A stretch of DNA of 64,000 nucleotides, taken from positions 1-64,000 of the forward strand of contig JACRLN010000020.1 of assembly GCA_016215115.1 (NCBI GenBank). Reading direction: 5' to 3'. Shown here piece after piece: positions 32,940-42,562 of the stretch. Both the position numbers and the translations under genes were made by a program. Numbering within the stretch: position 1 is the stretch's first letter; the number at the start of each line of letters is the position of its first letter. Source of the DNA: Nitrospirota bacterium. GTDB lineage: Bacteria > Nitrospirota > Thermodesulfovibrionia > UBA6902. Under the pieces are notes generated by a model. It did no database searches, was not told the origin of the DNA, and saw only the letters and a program-made list of their open reading frames with translations.

Positions 32940-34310
32940 ATGGAAACAATCCTTATTGTAGAAGACAAAGAGTCAATGGCTCAGATGCTGAAAGAGACCC
33001 TTGAGCTGGAGGGGTATGAAATTATTGTGGCCCGTGATGGATCAGAAGGGATTAAAATTATCAGGGAGAATAAAGCAGATGTTGTTCTAACTGATTTAAA
33101 ATTACCGAAAAAAGACGGCATGGAAGTTCTCAAGGCATCAAAAGATGAAAACCCTCTGATCCCTGTGATTGTCATGACGGCATTCGGCTCTGTTGAAACC
33201 GCTGTCAATGCCATGAAATCAGGCGCATATGATTTTATTACAAAACCACTTGATACCGACTATTTACTTTTGCTTATAAAAAGATCTCTCAAAAACCGGA
33301 GGCTTGTTACTGAAAACCTGCTTCTGAAAGATACACTGTCGCATTATATTGGAGCGCCCAATATTGTCGGAAAAAGTCCCTCGATGATAAAAGTTGCAGA
33401 GAATATACAGAAGGTATCGCCGACAAAGACAACAGTTTTACTTCTCGGTGAGTCCGGCACAGGGAAAGAGCTCTTTGCAAAGGCGATACATGATTTAAGC
33501 CCAAGGAAGGAACATCCTTTTGTTGCGATAAATTGTGCGGCAATACCGGGGGAATTACTTGAGTCTGAACTTTTTGGTTATGAAAAAGGGTCGTTTACCG
33601 GAGCAGCGGAAAGGAAGCTTGGCAAGTTCGAGCTTGCAAATAAAGGCACCGTGTTTCTTGATGAAATCGGCGAAATGGATATAACACTTCAGACAAAGGT
33701 TTTAAGGGCGTTACAGGAAGGAGAAATAGACAGGGTCGGCGGAATAAATCCCATTAAAGTTGACATAAGAATTATTGCTGCAAGCAACAGGGACCTTGAA
33801 GCGGCCGTGGCTGATAATACCTTCAGACAGGACCTTTATTACAGATTAAGCGTATTTCCGATTGCCGTCCCGCCCCTGCGGGAGAGAAAAGATGACATAC
33901 CGGCGCTGGTTGAATACTTTATATCCAGGCATTCCGCCATAATGAATATTCTGCATAAAAATATAACTCAGGATGCAATGGATATGCTGAAAAACTATTC
34001 ATGGAAAGGCAATGTCAGGGAACTGGAAAATGTCATAGAAAGGGCGATGATACTCTGTGAAGGAGATACCATAATGCAGGAACATCTGAGGTTAAATCCA
34101 CCTGTTGCTCCTGAGGCAATTCTTCTGAATATCCCGTTTGACGGAACTCTTGAGGACGCTTCAGGTGCAGCTCTGAGAGCGGCTGAGACATTGAGGATTA
34201 AAAAGGCGCTTGACAACACTCACGGCAACAAAACCCGGGCCGCGGAGATACTTAAGGTAAGTTACAAGACACTGCTGACGAAGATTAAGGAATACGGGAT
34301 AGAAAAGTAA
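32940..34310 (+). CDS. NtrC-family sigma-54 response regulator
   Basis: 456 residues. Receiver (1-120) with ILIVEDKESMAQML, phospho-acceptor D52 in VVLTDLKLPKKDGME and YDFITKPLD. The AAA+ domain has Walker A GESGTGKELFA, the sigma-54 contact loop as GSFTGA (variant of GAFTGA), Walker B VFLDEIGEMD and RQDLYYRLSVFPIAVPPLRE. A Fis-type helix-turn-helix closes it: HGNKTRAAEILKVSYKTLLT. No histidine kinase gene is adjacent. It could act at the sigma-54-like promoter before the PEP-CTERM gene; this is only a suggestion. Confidence 0.93.
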   Translation: METILIVEDKESMAQMLKETLELEGYEIIVARDGSEGIKIIRENKADVVLTDLKLPKKDGMEVLKASKDENPLIPVIVMTAFGSVETAVNAMKSGAYDFITKPLDTDYLLLLIKRSLKNRRLVTENLLLKDTLSHYIGAPNIVGKSPSMIKVAENIQKVSPTKTTVLLLGESGTGKELFAKAIHDLSPRKEHPFVAINCAAIPGELLESELFGYEKGSFTGAAERKLGKFELANKGTVFLDEIGEMDITLQTKVLRALQEGEIDRVGGINPIKVDIRIIAASNRDLEAAVADNTFRQDLYYRLSVFPIAVPPLRERKDDIPALVEYFISRHSAIMNILHKNITQDAMDMLKNYSWKGNVRELENVIERAMILCEGDTIMQEHLRLNPPVAPEAILLNIPFDGTLEDASGAALRAAETLRIKKALDNTHGNKTRAAEILKVSYKTLLTKIKEYGIEK

Positions 34311-34354
34311 TGATAATACTCAATAGAAACTTGCAGCGGACCAGGAAAGTGAAT

Positions 34355-34400
34355 CGTGTCCGTGAATCGTGACCGTAACGGGTCACGGACAACGGACACG
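34355..34400. repeat. Nested palindrome before the EamA gene
   Basis: CGTGTCCGT (34355-34363) pairs with ACGGACACG (34392-34400), and inside it CGTGACCGT pairs with ACGGGTCACG. The flanks GAATCGTG and CGATCAACGAATC extend it. It ends about ten bases before the start codon and could form a strong mRNA hairpin or be a repeat unit. Confidence 0.6.
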
Positions 34401-34411
34401 ATCAACGAATC

Positions 34412-35275
34412 ATGTGGATTATATACGCCCTCTTGACTGCTATCTTGCTTGCCACAAGTGATGCCTTAACCAAGCGCGCCCTTGCCGCGCGAGATGAGTA
34501 TTTTATTGCATGGGCAAGATTGCTGTTTGCTCTGCCTGTGTTTTTTGCAAGTTTACTGTTTATTGAGATACCTCATCTCAATAAAGATTTCTGGATGGCA
34601 ACTTTAATTGCCCTGCCGTTTGAGATAGTCGCCATGATTTTATACACAAAAGCGCTGAAAGTTTCTCCTATCAGCCTGACGATGCCTTTTCTTGCCTTAA
34701 CGCCGCTTTTTTTAATTTTGGTGTCATATTTTATCCTCGGCGAAAAAGTCTCCGTTATCGGCGGTATCGGTATTTTCCTCATTGCATCAGGCAGCTACAC
34801 TTTAAATATTCATAAAATGAGACATTCGCTTATAGAGCCTGTAAAAGCAGTATTCAGGGAAAAAGGTTCTGTCATGATGATTGCTGTTGCTTTACTATAC
34901 AGCATTACATCATCGCTCGGAAAAATGGCAATAACGAATTCATCTCCGGTTTTTTTCGGCAGTTTTTATTTTATACTTATGACAATTTTATTTACCCCGA
35001 TCGCATTAAATAAAAACAAAGGCAAACTCGTAATCACCAGAAAAGATTTAGTCCCGCTTGCAGCCATCGGCATTACTTATTCCCTGATGATAATGTTCCA
35101 CATGCTTGCAATGAGCCTCACAAAGGTTGCATATATGATTTCTGTAAAACGGATGAGTCTGCTTTTCAGTATCCTTTACGGGCATTTTCTGTTCAAAGAA
35201 GAAAAAATTGCTGAAAGAGTAATCGGTGGAATAATCATGTTCATTGGTTTTGTGCTGGTAGTATTGAGCAGGTAG
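34412..35275 (+). CDS. EamA/DMT-family transporter
   Basis: 287 residues, about ten hydrophobic segments in two EamA halves (about 3-135 and 155-285). MWIIYALLTAILLATSDALT, KALKVSPISLTMPFLALTPL, SYFILGEKVSVIGGIGIFLI and the second-half FKEEKIAERVIGGIIMFIGF are typical. The substrate cannot be told from sequence. There is no good Shine-Dalgarno sequence; a palindrome occupies that place. The gene stands alone on the + strand. Confidence 0.82.
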   Translation: MWIIYALLTAILLATSDALTKRALAARDEYFIAWARLLFALPVFFASLLFIEIPHLNKDFWMATLIALPFEIVAMILYTKALKVSPISLTMPFLALTPLFLILVSYFILGEKVSVIGGIGIFLIASGSYTLNIHKMRHSLIEPVKAVFREKGSVMMIAVALLYSITSSLGKMAITNSSPVFFGSFYFILMTILFTPIALNKNKGKLVITRKDLVPLAAIGITYSLMIMFHMLAMSLTKVAYMISVKRMSLLFSILYGHFLFKEEKIAERVIGGIIMFIGFVLVVLSR

Positions 35276-35328
35276 CGTAGTGCGTCTTAAATCCCTTTAC
35301 ATTGAAGCTCTTGAAAAAACTCAATTAT

Positions 35329-35414
35329 TGTCATTCCCGAGGTAGTAATCGGGAATCCAGTGTCTTCAAGAAACAAAGAACTCTGGATTCCCGCCTAAGG
35401 ACTGCGGGAATGAC
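35329..35414. repeat. Palindromic repeat
   Basis: TGTCATTCCCGAGGTAGTAA, inner CCAGTG...CTCTGGATTCCCGCC and CTGCGGGAATGACGG. The same two-hairpin design as the copies at 57990 and 61015. It lies between the EamA gene and ftsH. Confidence 0.75.
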
Positions 35415-35549
35415 GGCTCAAAACTCTCGAAATATATGTAAAGAAGCGTTGGCCGCACTACAGTAAATGTTGTTTTATAAGTCAACTTATTGGAAATACA
35501 AAAGGAAATATGTTAATCTTAGTTCTATAACATTCAGGAGGGACGCGAT

Positions 35550-37406
35550 TTGTATAAAAGTATAGTCATATGGGTTTTATTCGGTTTGATGATGATTCTC
35601 GTTTTTAATCTTCTCGAGACATCCAAACCTGACGATGAAATGGTTTTTACTGATTTCATCACGAAACTGCAGCAGGATGAAGTCTCAGAAGTAACCATAA
35701 AGAAACCGGAAAACTTAATCGTCGGGACACTCAAGAGCGGAGCAAAATTTAAAAGCTATGCGCCGGACTATCCGGATCTCATAAAAGAGTTAAGAGAGAA
35801 AAACGTAAAAATTTCTGCAAAGCCCGACCACACGCCGTGGTACATGAATTTACTCTTTAATTTCGGGCCTGTCATCCTTCTTGTTTTTCTGTGGGTATTT
35901 TTTATGAGGCAGATGCAGACCGGCGGAAATAAAGCGCTCTCTTTCGGCAGGAGCAGGGCCAAACTTATATCTGAAAAAGGCATAAAAATTACTTTTGCAG
36001 ATGTGGCAGGAATTGAAGAGGCTAAAGAAGAAGTGCAGGAAATAATCGCCTTTTTGAAGGACCCGCAGAGGTTTCAGAAACTGGGCGGAAAGATACCAAA
36101 AGGCGTTATGCTTGTGGGCCCCCCGGGTTCAGGCAAGACCCTGCTTGCAAGGGCCATCGCAGGTGAAGCCGGCGTTCCGTTCTTCTCCATCAGCGGCTCT
36201 GATTTTGTAGAGATGTTTGTAGGTGTGGGAGCTTCAAGGGTGCGAGACCTTTTTGAACAGGCAAAAAAGAGTTCGCCATGCATTATTTTCATTGATGAAA
36301 TAGACGCCGTGGGCCGCCACAGGGGGGCAGGACTTGGAGGCGGACATGATGAACGCGAGCAGACATTAAACCAGTTACTGGTTGAACTTGACGGCTTTGA
36401 TCCAAATGAAGGAATTATCGTGCTTGCATCAACAAACAGGCCTGATGTTCTAGACCCTGCGCTTTTAAGGCCCGGAAGATTTGACAGGCAGGTTGTTGTT
36501 CCGCATCCGGACGTAAAAGGCAGATTGGAAATAATCAAAGTTCATATAAAGAAGATCCCGCTTGACGATAATGTAAAGCTTGAGGTGCTTGCAAGAGGAA
36601 CGCCCGGCTTTTCAGGGGCAGACCTTGCCAATCTTATCAATGAAGCCGCATTAAATGCGGCAAGGCAGTCCAAGACCAAGGTTGAAATGATCGATTTTGA
36701 GGATGCGAAAGACAAGGTCATGATGGGCAAGGAAAGAAAGAGCATGATTCTTTCTGAAGATGAAAAGAATAACACAGCACACCATGAAGCAGGACATGCC
36801 CTTGTTGCAAAGCTGACACCTGGAACGGACCCTCTGCACAAGGTCAGCATTATCCCGCGCGGGATGGCGCTCGGCATTACTCAGCAGCTTCCGATTGATG
36901 ACAGATACACATATTCAAGGGAATACATCCTGAATACGCTGGCTGTTCTTTTAGGCGGGAGAGCCGCGGAAGAAATTGCCCTCGGGCACATGACCACAGG
37001 CGCCGGCAATGACCTTCAAAGGGCCACCGACCTGGCGAGAAAAATGGTCTGCGAATGGGGGATGAGTGATAGATTAGGCCCTATTACATTCGGGAAACGG
37101 GAGGAACAGATTTTCCTCGGCAAGGACATAATGAAGCACAAGGATTATTCAGAAAAGACTGCTGAAGATATAGATGAAGAAGTTAAAGTGATCATTACTG
37201 AAAGATTTAATTATTCAAAACAGCTCCTCCTTGATAATAAGGCAACTCTCCTGAAACTCGCACAGGCCCTGCGTGACAAAGAAACCCTCGATGGCGTTGA
37301 GATAGAGGCTATTATTCAGGGCACCAACGGTGATATGTTGCAAACAACAGCAATTGAGGTAGCAAATGAAACAAAAGTTGTCTCAGAGACGCCCCTCGAA
37401 GCATAA
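35550..37406 (+). CDS. ftsH: ATP-dependent zinc metalloprotease FtsH
   Basis: 618 residues, TTG start with AGGAGGG at 35536-35542. Two N-terminal membrane segments (about 4-22 and 100-120) flank a periplasmic domain. AAA+ module: [15 protein letters not shown] (Walker A), [16 protein letters not shown] (Walker B), RPGRFDRQV (second region of homology). The zinc site [10 protein letters not shown] is followed by downstream Asp in [15 protein letters not shown]. It degrades misassembled membrane proteins and short-lived regulators. folP follows 151 bases later, a common pairing in bacteria. Confidence 0.97.
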   Translation: MYKSIVIWVLFGLMMILVFNLLETSKPDDEMVFTDFITKLQQDEVSEVTIKKPENLIVGTLKSGAKFKSYAPDYPDLIKELREKNVKISAKPDHTPWYMNLLFNFGPVILLVFLWVFFMRQMQTGGNKALSFGRSRAKLISEKGIKITFADVAGIEEAKEEVQEIIAFLKDPQRFQKLGGKIPKGVMLVGPPGSGKTLLARAIAGEAGVPFFSISGSDFVEMFVGVGASRVRDLFEQAKKSSPCIIFIDEIDAVGRHRGAGLGGGHDEREQTLNQLLVELDGFDPNEGIIVLASTNRPDVLDPALLRPGRFDRQVVVPHPDVKGRLEIIKVHIKKIPLDDNVKLEVLARGTPGFSGADLANLINEAALNAARQSKTKVEMIDFEDAKDKVMMGKERKSMILSEDEKNNTAHHEAGHALVAKLTPGTDPLHKVSIIPRGMALGITQQLPIDDRYTYSREYILNTLAVLLGGRAAEEIALGHMTTGAGNDLQRATDLARKMVCEWGMSDRLGPITFGKREEQIFLGKDIMKHKDYSEKTAEDIDEEVKVIITERFNYSKQLLLDNKATLLKLAQALRDKETLDGVEIEAIIQGTNGDMLQTTAIEVANETKVVSETPLEA

Positions 37407-37467
37407 GCTCCTGAATTCTAAATTTCAAATTAATAGTGTCCGGTAAAAAAATAATTAAATATTAACT

Positions 37468-37544
37468 GGTTGTCATTCCGGCTTGTCCGGAATCTTTTCC
37501 TGATAAATAAAAAGAAGGATTCCCGACAAGCGGGAATGACAACC
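37468..37544. repeat. Palindromic repeat before folP
   Basis: GGTTGTCATTCC (37468-37479) and GGAATGACAACC (37533-37544) are exact inverted ends. They enclose GGCTTGTCCGGAATC and GGATTCCCGACAAGC. The folP ribosome site follows four bases later. Confidence 0.75.
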
Positions 37545-37557
37545 AACTGGAGGCTTC

Positions 37558-38397
37558 TTGAAACTCACCTTTAAAAATCACACATTTGACTTTTCCCAAC
37601 GAACATATATCATGGGAATATTAAACGTAACCCCTGATTCATTTTCTGACGGCGGCAAGTATTTCGACAAAGACAGCGCTGTTGAGCAGGCCCTCCGTAT
37701 GCAGGATGAAGGGGCGGATATAATTGATATCGGCGGAGAGTCCACGAGGCCCGGCGCTGAGAAGATTTCCGTAAAAGAAGAAATCAATCGGGTTGTGCCT
37801 GTCATAGAGGCTCTTGCAAATAAGGTTAACATCCCCATATCAATAGATACATATAAATCAGTTGTTGCTGAGGCAGCCATATTATCAGGCGCTTCAATTA
37901 TCAATGACATAAGCGGATTGAGGTTTGATCCTGAAATGCCGCATGTTGCAGCAAGACATAATGTGCCTGTTGTAATCATGCATATTAAAGGCACGCCAAA
38001 AAACATGCAGAAAAAACCGGTTTACAAATCCCTTATGCCCGAGATAACAGATTATCTGAGAGAGGGAGTTGAAATTGCCAGAAATGCAGGAGTTGCCGAT
38101 GATAAGATCGTCATAGACCCCGGAATAGGTTTTGGAAAAACAATTGAGCACAATCTTGAAATAATAAAAAAGCTGAATGAGTTTTCAGGCCTTGAAAAGC
38201 CTATACTCATAGGTCCTTCAAGGAAGTCATTTATCGGCAGGATACTTGGCGATCTACCTGTTACGGAAAGGCTTGAAGGGACCGCGGCAGCCGTTGCCAT
38301 CGGGATATTCAACGGCGCTAACATTATCAGGGTGCATGATATTAAAGCAATGGCTCATGTGGCAAGGATTGCAGATGCGATAAAACGAGGCTTTTGA
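37558..38397 (+). CDS. folP: Dihydropteroate synthase
   Basis: 279 residues, TTG start with CTGGAGG upstream. Signature motifs: IMGILNVTPDSFSDGGKYFD, ADIIDIGGESTRPGAEKISV, PISIDTYKSVVAEAA, IDPGIGFGKTIEHNLEII, GPSRKSFIGRILG, VRVHDIK-like end (IIRVHDIKAMAHV). It joins p-aminobenzoate to the pterin in folate synthesis. It follows ftsH on the same strand, but a repeat with hairpin potential lies between, so separate transcription is possible. Confidence 0.96.
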   Translation: MKLTFKNHTFDFSQRTYIMGILNVTPDSFSDGGKYFDKDSAVEQALRMQDEGADIIDIGGESTRPGAEKISVKEEINRVVPVIEALANKVNIPISIDTYKSVVAEAAILSGASIINDISGLRFDPEMPHVAARHNVPVVIMHIKGTPKNMQKKPVYKSLMPEITDYLREGVEIARNAGVADDKIVIDPGIGFGKTIEHNLEIIKKLNEFSGLEKPILIGPSRKSFIGRILGDLPVTERLEGTAAAVAIGIFNGANIIRVHDIKAMAHVARIADAIKRGF

Positions 38398-38768
38398 TTT
38401 TCCTGCCTTATTACTTCTTCGCCTTACTCTCCACATTAAATTATTACTAATCAGTTCATTAGTATGAAGACACGTTTGTCATGCCCGCAGGTAGTAAGCG
38501 GGCATCCAGTGCCTTTCTGCATTCCCGCTCAACAGACTGCGGGAATGACGACCAAGGGTTATTTTCATGCTCTTTTGACAAAGAGTGGGGACTCTCCCCC
38601 TTTGTCACCTCAGGCGACTCGCCGAGGCGAGAAAAAGAGGGATGAAGGGGGATTTTTTAATATTACTAAAGTTTTTCAAATTTGTTTCCGATATATAGAT
38701 TAACGAGTTCAATAAAAACATTATTTACTTGATAACTTAATCAAGTTAAACAGAGCAAGGAGGCAAGA
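38398..38768. other. Intergenic region with two repeat units
   Basis: A palindromic repeat spans about 38478-38549 (GTCATGCCCGCAGGTAGTAA ... GACTGCGGGAATGAC). A second G/C-run repeat, AGTGGGGACTCTCCCCC ... GAAGGGGGATTTTTTAA, spans about 38582-38662. A reading frame across this region is repeat-derived and rejected. AGGAGG lies just before the pilin-like gene. Confidence 0.55.
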
Positions 38769-39341
38769 ATGAAAAAAGAAATAAGACAGAAAGGGTTTAC
38801 ACTCGTCGAGCTGGCGATAGTGATGGTGATCATCGGTTTATTGATTGGTGCTGTTCTGAAGGGACAGGCGATGATTGATGACGCAAAACAGAAAAGAATG
38901 TTTAATGACCTTCAGGGGATAAGCGCAGCTTATTTTACTTATTTCGACAGGTACGGGGCGGTACCAGGCGATGATCCAAACACAAATGCTCGCTGGGGCA
39001 TTGCTGATGGCACTGGTACCGGTTTTATTGCTGGTGCAGAAGCAACAATAGCATGGCAGGGGCTGCGGTATGCAGGATTACTTTCAGGCGACCCTGCTTC
39101 GGCCGGTGCTGCGGCGCCACCCAGACATCCTTATGGCGGGCAATATGGTTTTGGAAATGCAGCTTTTGCAGGATTTGGGACAGGAACTGTGACAAGAAAC
39201 TTTATTGTTGTTAATGCTATATCCGGCAGTGTTGCCGAGGCTGCTGATAGAAAGTTTGATGATGGGATTTTTGACACAGGCACTGTTCGTGGGAGTGCAG
39301 CTTATACGACTGCATCAGTTGATTTGCAATATATTCTGTAA
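38769..39341 (+). CDS. Type IV pilin-like / pseudopilin protein
   Basis: 190 residues with a class III signal: short leader MKKEIRQKG, cleavage before FTLVELAIVMVIIGLLIGAV, Glu5 of the mature protein present. The C-terminal part has AAYFTYFDRYGAVPGDDPNT, a motif of prepilin-like proteins with the GDDP sequence, and Gly/Ala-rich loops. It needs a prepilin peptidase encoded elsewhere. A small membrane protein and a second, larger prepilin-like gene follow on the same strand, so this is probably one minor-pilin operon. AAGGAGG is the ribosome site. Confidence 0.85.
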   Translation: MKKEIRQKGFTLVELAIVMVIIGLLIGAVLKGQAMIDDAKQKRMFNDLQGISAAYFTYFDRYGAVPGDDPNTNARWGIADGTGTGFIAGAEATIAWQGLRYAGLLSGDPASAGAAAPPRHPYGGQYGFGNAAFAGFGTGTVTRNFIVVNAISGSVAEAADRKFDDGIFDTGTVRGSAAYTTASVDLQYIL

Positions 39342-39433
39342 TACAAGAAAAGTTAAAATGCGTAATATAAAAGGGGCGAAAAATCGTCCCCTTTTTGCTT
39401 TGAGCGCTTGTTTTGATTTAAAATTAGCCTGTA

Positions 39434-39625
39434 ATGTATAAAGTATTGTTCATAAGATTGACTGGAATAATAGGGCTGGCGCTTGTATTATGCGGATATT
39501 ATCTCTTCTGGATCTCGCCTGATACGGAAATAAGTAAAGTGATAATGAGAACGAGAATCGCAATAATTGTTAATTTGCTGGGGAATATAATGGTTGTATT
39601 TTATCTTTATAAGAGGCAGTCGTGA
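39434..39625 (+). CDS. Small hypothetical membrane protein
   Basis: 63 residues: MYKVLFIRLTGIIGLALVLC then GYYLFWISPD and a second hydrophobic stretch IAIIVNLLGNIMVVFYLY. Two membrane helices are predicted by eye. Its stop overlaps the GTG start of the following prepilin-like gene by four bases (39622-39625), supporting translation. I do not recognise a family. It may help assemble the neighbouring pilin-like proteins. Confidence 0.55.
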   Translation: MYKVLFIRLTGIIGLALVLCGYYLFWISPDTEISKVIMRTRIAIIVNLLGNIMVVFYLYKRQS

Positions 39626-41361
39626 AAGAGGAAATAATAAAACGAAAAGCAGTTACATTGAAAAACCCGAAATCCGAAACTCAAAACTCAAAACTCAGAA
39701 CTAAAAACTTAAAAGGCTTCACCCTCGTAGAGATTGCGATTGTGCTTGTAATTGTGGGTTTGCTGATTGGAATGGGAGCAACGTTAATAGGTCCTTTAAC
39801 GAGAAGGGTGAAATATAATGAGACAAAAAATACTGTTGAAAAGGTTCTTGAAGCCATCAATGGATTTGCTATAGCGAACAAGAGGCTGCCTGCTTTACTG
39901 ACAGATCTTAGTGTAAAAAATACAGATTCTTACAATGGAGGTTTGCAGTATTATTTTGCAGGTGGCTTAACTACATCCAATCTTTGCACCACTCAGGGGA
40001 CCTATCTGACAGTTAACGACGGGGCAGCTCCGCCCAAAACAAATGTGGCGTTTATCATATTTAGTCAAGGTGAGAATTTGTGCAACCAGACCGGAGATGC
40101 TTCCACTTCCCCTCTGTTTAATATTATAAATACAGGCGTGCAGACTGCATGTATAGGGGGTGCAGGCACTCCTGGTTATGACGACATTGTAATGTATCAG
40201 GACATAAATACACTGAGGCAGCAAATCTGCAATTCATTCAAGATAGTGACGGACAGCCTGCCGACAGGGACGGAGGAAGTAGCTTATTCGTCCACGACAC
40301 TGGATGCAACGGATGGAACGATTCCTTACACATGGTCTTTAGCCACTGGTTCTTCTATGCCTCCGGGATTGAATTTGGCGAGTAATGGCGCTATTTCAGG
40401 GACACCTACTACAGACGGCAGTTATAATTTTACAGTTCAGGTATGTGATAACGATGATCCCAATTTGCCGAATGATTGTCCGCCTACTACTAATAAAGAC
40501 AGAGTCGCTACAAAAAGCCTTTCAATTACGATAAACCCAAATGACCCGAGAATAACCACGGAGTTCCTGACTTATGGCACGGTTAATCAGGCGTATCCCA
40601 GCACCATATTAAGTGCTACAGGCGGAAAAACTACCCCTCCACCACCATATACATGGGCAATCGTAGGTTTGCCGGCGGGCTTAAGTTACAATGCAGGCAC
40701 AGGTGAAATATCAGGGACCCCAACTGCGGAAGGGACATATCCAATTACTGTAACGGTTACAGATAATGGTTCAAGAACTGCATCAAAAACTCTTTCCATT
40801 ACAATTAATCCCTCAGGTACCGGCGGAGGCGGCGGAGGAGGTGGTGGGGGTAGCGCTCCAACATGCAGTGTGTCTGCGAGTCCTGATGTAATATTATCAG
40901 GCAGGACTACAACATTAAGCTTCAGTATTTCAAATGGCCCTGCATATGCGAGTTTTTCGCCTCAAAACGGCACCTGCACAACTTTTTCAGGTTCAACTGG
41001 AGGTTCATGTACAACCGGATCGCTTTCTTCAAAGACCACATATGTCCTTTCAGTCAGCAATGCTAACGGAAGCGCTTCATGTTCGACAGTAGTATTTATA
41101 GGACAAGCCGCTTACAGGGTATGGAATAATACAGGTTCACGGTATGATTTCAATGTTGACGGCACATGCTTGAGGGTAAATAATGGAATTGAAATTACAA
41201 CCGGAGCCTTACGACTCAACTCAGGAGAAACAATTTATCGTTATTCAACGAATAACGGTTCCTGCGGCGGAGCCGCACAGGCGCTATTAACTTACAATTC
41301 TGCAGTTTATGCTGACAGCAACAATAATGGTTTGGTGAATTTTACCGGAACTGACAGGTAG
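39622..41361 (+). CDS. Large prepilin-like protein with Ig-like (He_PIG) domains
   Basis: 579 residues from GTG 39622. The leader of about 31 residues is unusually long and comes from repetitive DNA (AAACTCAAAACTCAAAACTC at 39677-39696, read as SETQNSKLRTKN). Then G-FTLVEIAIVLVIVGLLIGMG, the type III signal. After a pilin-like stalk, two putative Ig/He_PIG domains (IPYTWSLATGSSMPPGLNLA ... GAISGTPTTDGSYNFTV; PYTWAIVGLPAGLSYNAGTG ... ISGTPTAEGTYPITV) and a linker of ten glycines follow, then a Cys-rich end. It looks like a tip or adhesive minor pilin. Confidence 0.78.
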   Translation: MKEEIIKRKAVTLKNPKSETQNSKLRTKNLKGFTLVEIAIVLVIVGLLIGMGATLIGPLTRRVKYNETKNTVEKVLEAINGFAIANKRLPALLTDLSVKNTDSYNGGLQYYFAGGLTTSNLCTTQGTYLTVNDGAAPPKTNVAFIIFSQGENLCNQTGDASTSPLFNIINTGVQTACIGGAGTPGYDDIVMYQDINTLRQQICNSFKIVTDSLPTGTEEVAYSSTTLDATDGTIPYTWSLATGSSMPPGLNLASNGAISGTPTTDGSYNFTVQVCDNDDPNLPNDCPPTTNKDRVATKSLSITINPNDPRITTEFLTYGTVNQAYPSTILSATGGKTTPPPPYTWAIVGLPAGLSYNAGTGEISGTPTAEGTYPITVTVTDNGSRTASKTLSITINPSGTGGGGGGGGGGSAPTCSVSASPDVILSGRTTTLSFSISNGPAYASFSPQNGTCTTFSGSTGGSCTTGSLSSKTTYVLSVSNANGSASCSTVVFIGQAAYRVWNNTGSRYDFNVDGTCLRVNNGIEITTGALRLNSGETIYRYSTNNGSCGGAAQALLTYNSAVYADSNNNGLVNFTGTDR

Positions 41362-41401
41362 AGAGTTAGGAGTTAGGGGATAGGTGATAGGTGATTTTGC
41401 T

Positions 41402-42562
41402 TTATACGAGCCCTAACGATATTTCCCTATCTTCGATATTAACCCGCTCTATCCGTACATTTACTTCTTTTCCAATTGTAAATGTTTTATTTTTACGTCT
41501 GCCGATCAGACGGTAATTCTTTTCATCAAACCTGTAGTAGTCATCAGGCATGTATGAAACATGCAGAAAACCTTCCACAAAAAAGTCCTTCAATTGTATC
41601 TTCAGGCCGTGTGAAGAAATGTTTGAGACGATACCTTCATATTCATCTCCGATCTTGTCTTTCATAAACCACACTCTCATTGCATTGATTATCTCCCTTT
41701 CGGCTTCATCAGCAGCCCTCTCCGTCTTTGAAGAATGCGCGGCTATTTCCGGCAAAAGTTTTTCAAAATACTCACGTTTTTCTTTTGAGAATTTACTTTT
41801 CACCAGGGAATCCCTGAGTATTCTGTGGACGACAAGATCGGGATATCTTCTTATCGGCGATGTGAAATGAGTATAACTTTCAGATGCAAGACCAAAATGC
41901 CCTGAGTTTTCCGTGGAGTATTTTGCCTGTTTAAGTGAACGCAGGAGGAGTATATTCAGCAGGGATTCCTCAACAGATCCTTTAATTTTATTTATAAGGG
42001 ACTGAAAGGTTCCCGCATCTGATTTTTTATAATGCAGACCGAAGGAATTAAAAATGGGTTTAAGTTCATCAAGCTTATAGGGATCAGGTTTTTCATGTAC
42101 TCTGTAAATTGACGGGAGCCCGATATTCTCAAGATGTGACGCAACTGCTTCGTTGGCTGCTATCATAAACTCCTCAATAACCATATGTGCAAGGTTCCGC
42201 TCAGCTTTGATGATTGCACCGGGTCTTCCCTGTATGTCAAGGAGCACTTCAGGTTCCGGCAGATCAAAATCAAGACTGCCGCGCTTTATTCTTTTATCTC
42301 TTAAAATTTCGCAAAGCTCCTCCATGTTCTCAAGACTCTCAAGCAGGTAATCGTATTTTCCCCTCTCATCGCGGTCCTTATCAACAAGAATCTTTCTTAC
42401 CGAAGTATATGTCATTCTCTCGTTGCTGTTTATGAGGCTGGGATAAAAGTCCTTCCTGATCATCTGTCCTTTTTTATCAAAGTGCATCTCGACGGTGAAT
42501 GTCGGCCGGTCCTGTCCCGGTACAAGACTGCACAGGTCATTTGAAAGTTTTTCAGGCAGCAT
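41402..42562 (-). CDS. rnr: Ribonuclease R, C-terminal part of a frameshifted gene
   Basis: 386 residues beginning MLPEKLSNDLCSLVPGQDRP, which in intact RNase R follows directly after YFPxxVxP. It contains the rest of the RNB domain (FMIAANEAVASHLENIGLPS, YRVHEKPDPYKL, YTHFTSPIRRYPDLVVHRIL) and a C-terminal S1 domain (GDEYEGIVSNISSHGLKIQL). It is one base out of frame with the N-terminal part at 42552-43502. The ATG at 42562 could restart translation. Whether the break is real, programmed or a sequence error cannot be told here. Confidence 0.8.
   Translation of the reverse strand: MLPEKLSNDLCSLVPGQDRPTFTVEMHFDKKGQMIRKDFYPSLINSNERMTYTSVRKILVDKDRDERGKYDYLLESLENMEELCEILRDKRIKRGSLDFDLPEPEVLLDIQGRPGAIIKAERNLAHMVIEEFMIAANEAVASHLENIGLPSIYRVHEKPDPYKLDELKPIFNSFGLHYKKSDAGTFQSLINKIKGSVEESLLNILLLRSLKQAKYSTENSGHFGLASESYTHFTSPIRRYPDLVVHRILRDSLVKSKFSKEKREYFEKLLPEIAAHSSKTERAADEAEREIINAMRVWFMKDKIGDEYEGIVSNISSHGLKIQLKDFFVEGFLHVSYMPDDYYRFDEKNYRLIGRRKNKTFTIGKEVNVRIERVNIEDREISLGLV

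Noticed and set aside
38464-38703. 79-codon frame beginning MKTRLSCPQVVSGHPV
   Set aside because: It consists of palindromic repeat sequence and has no ribosome site.
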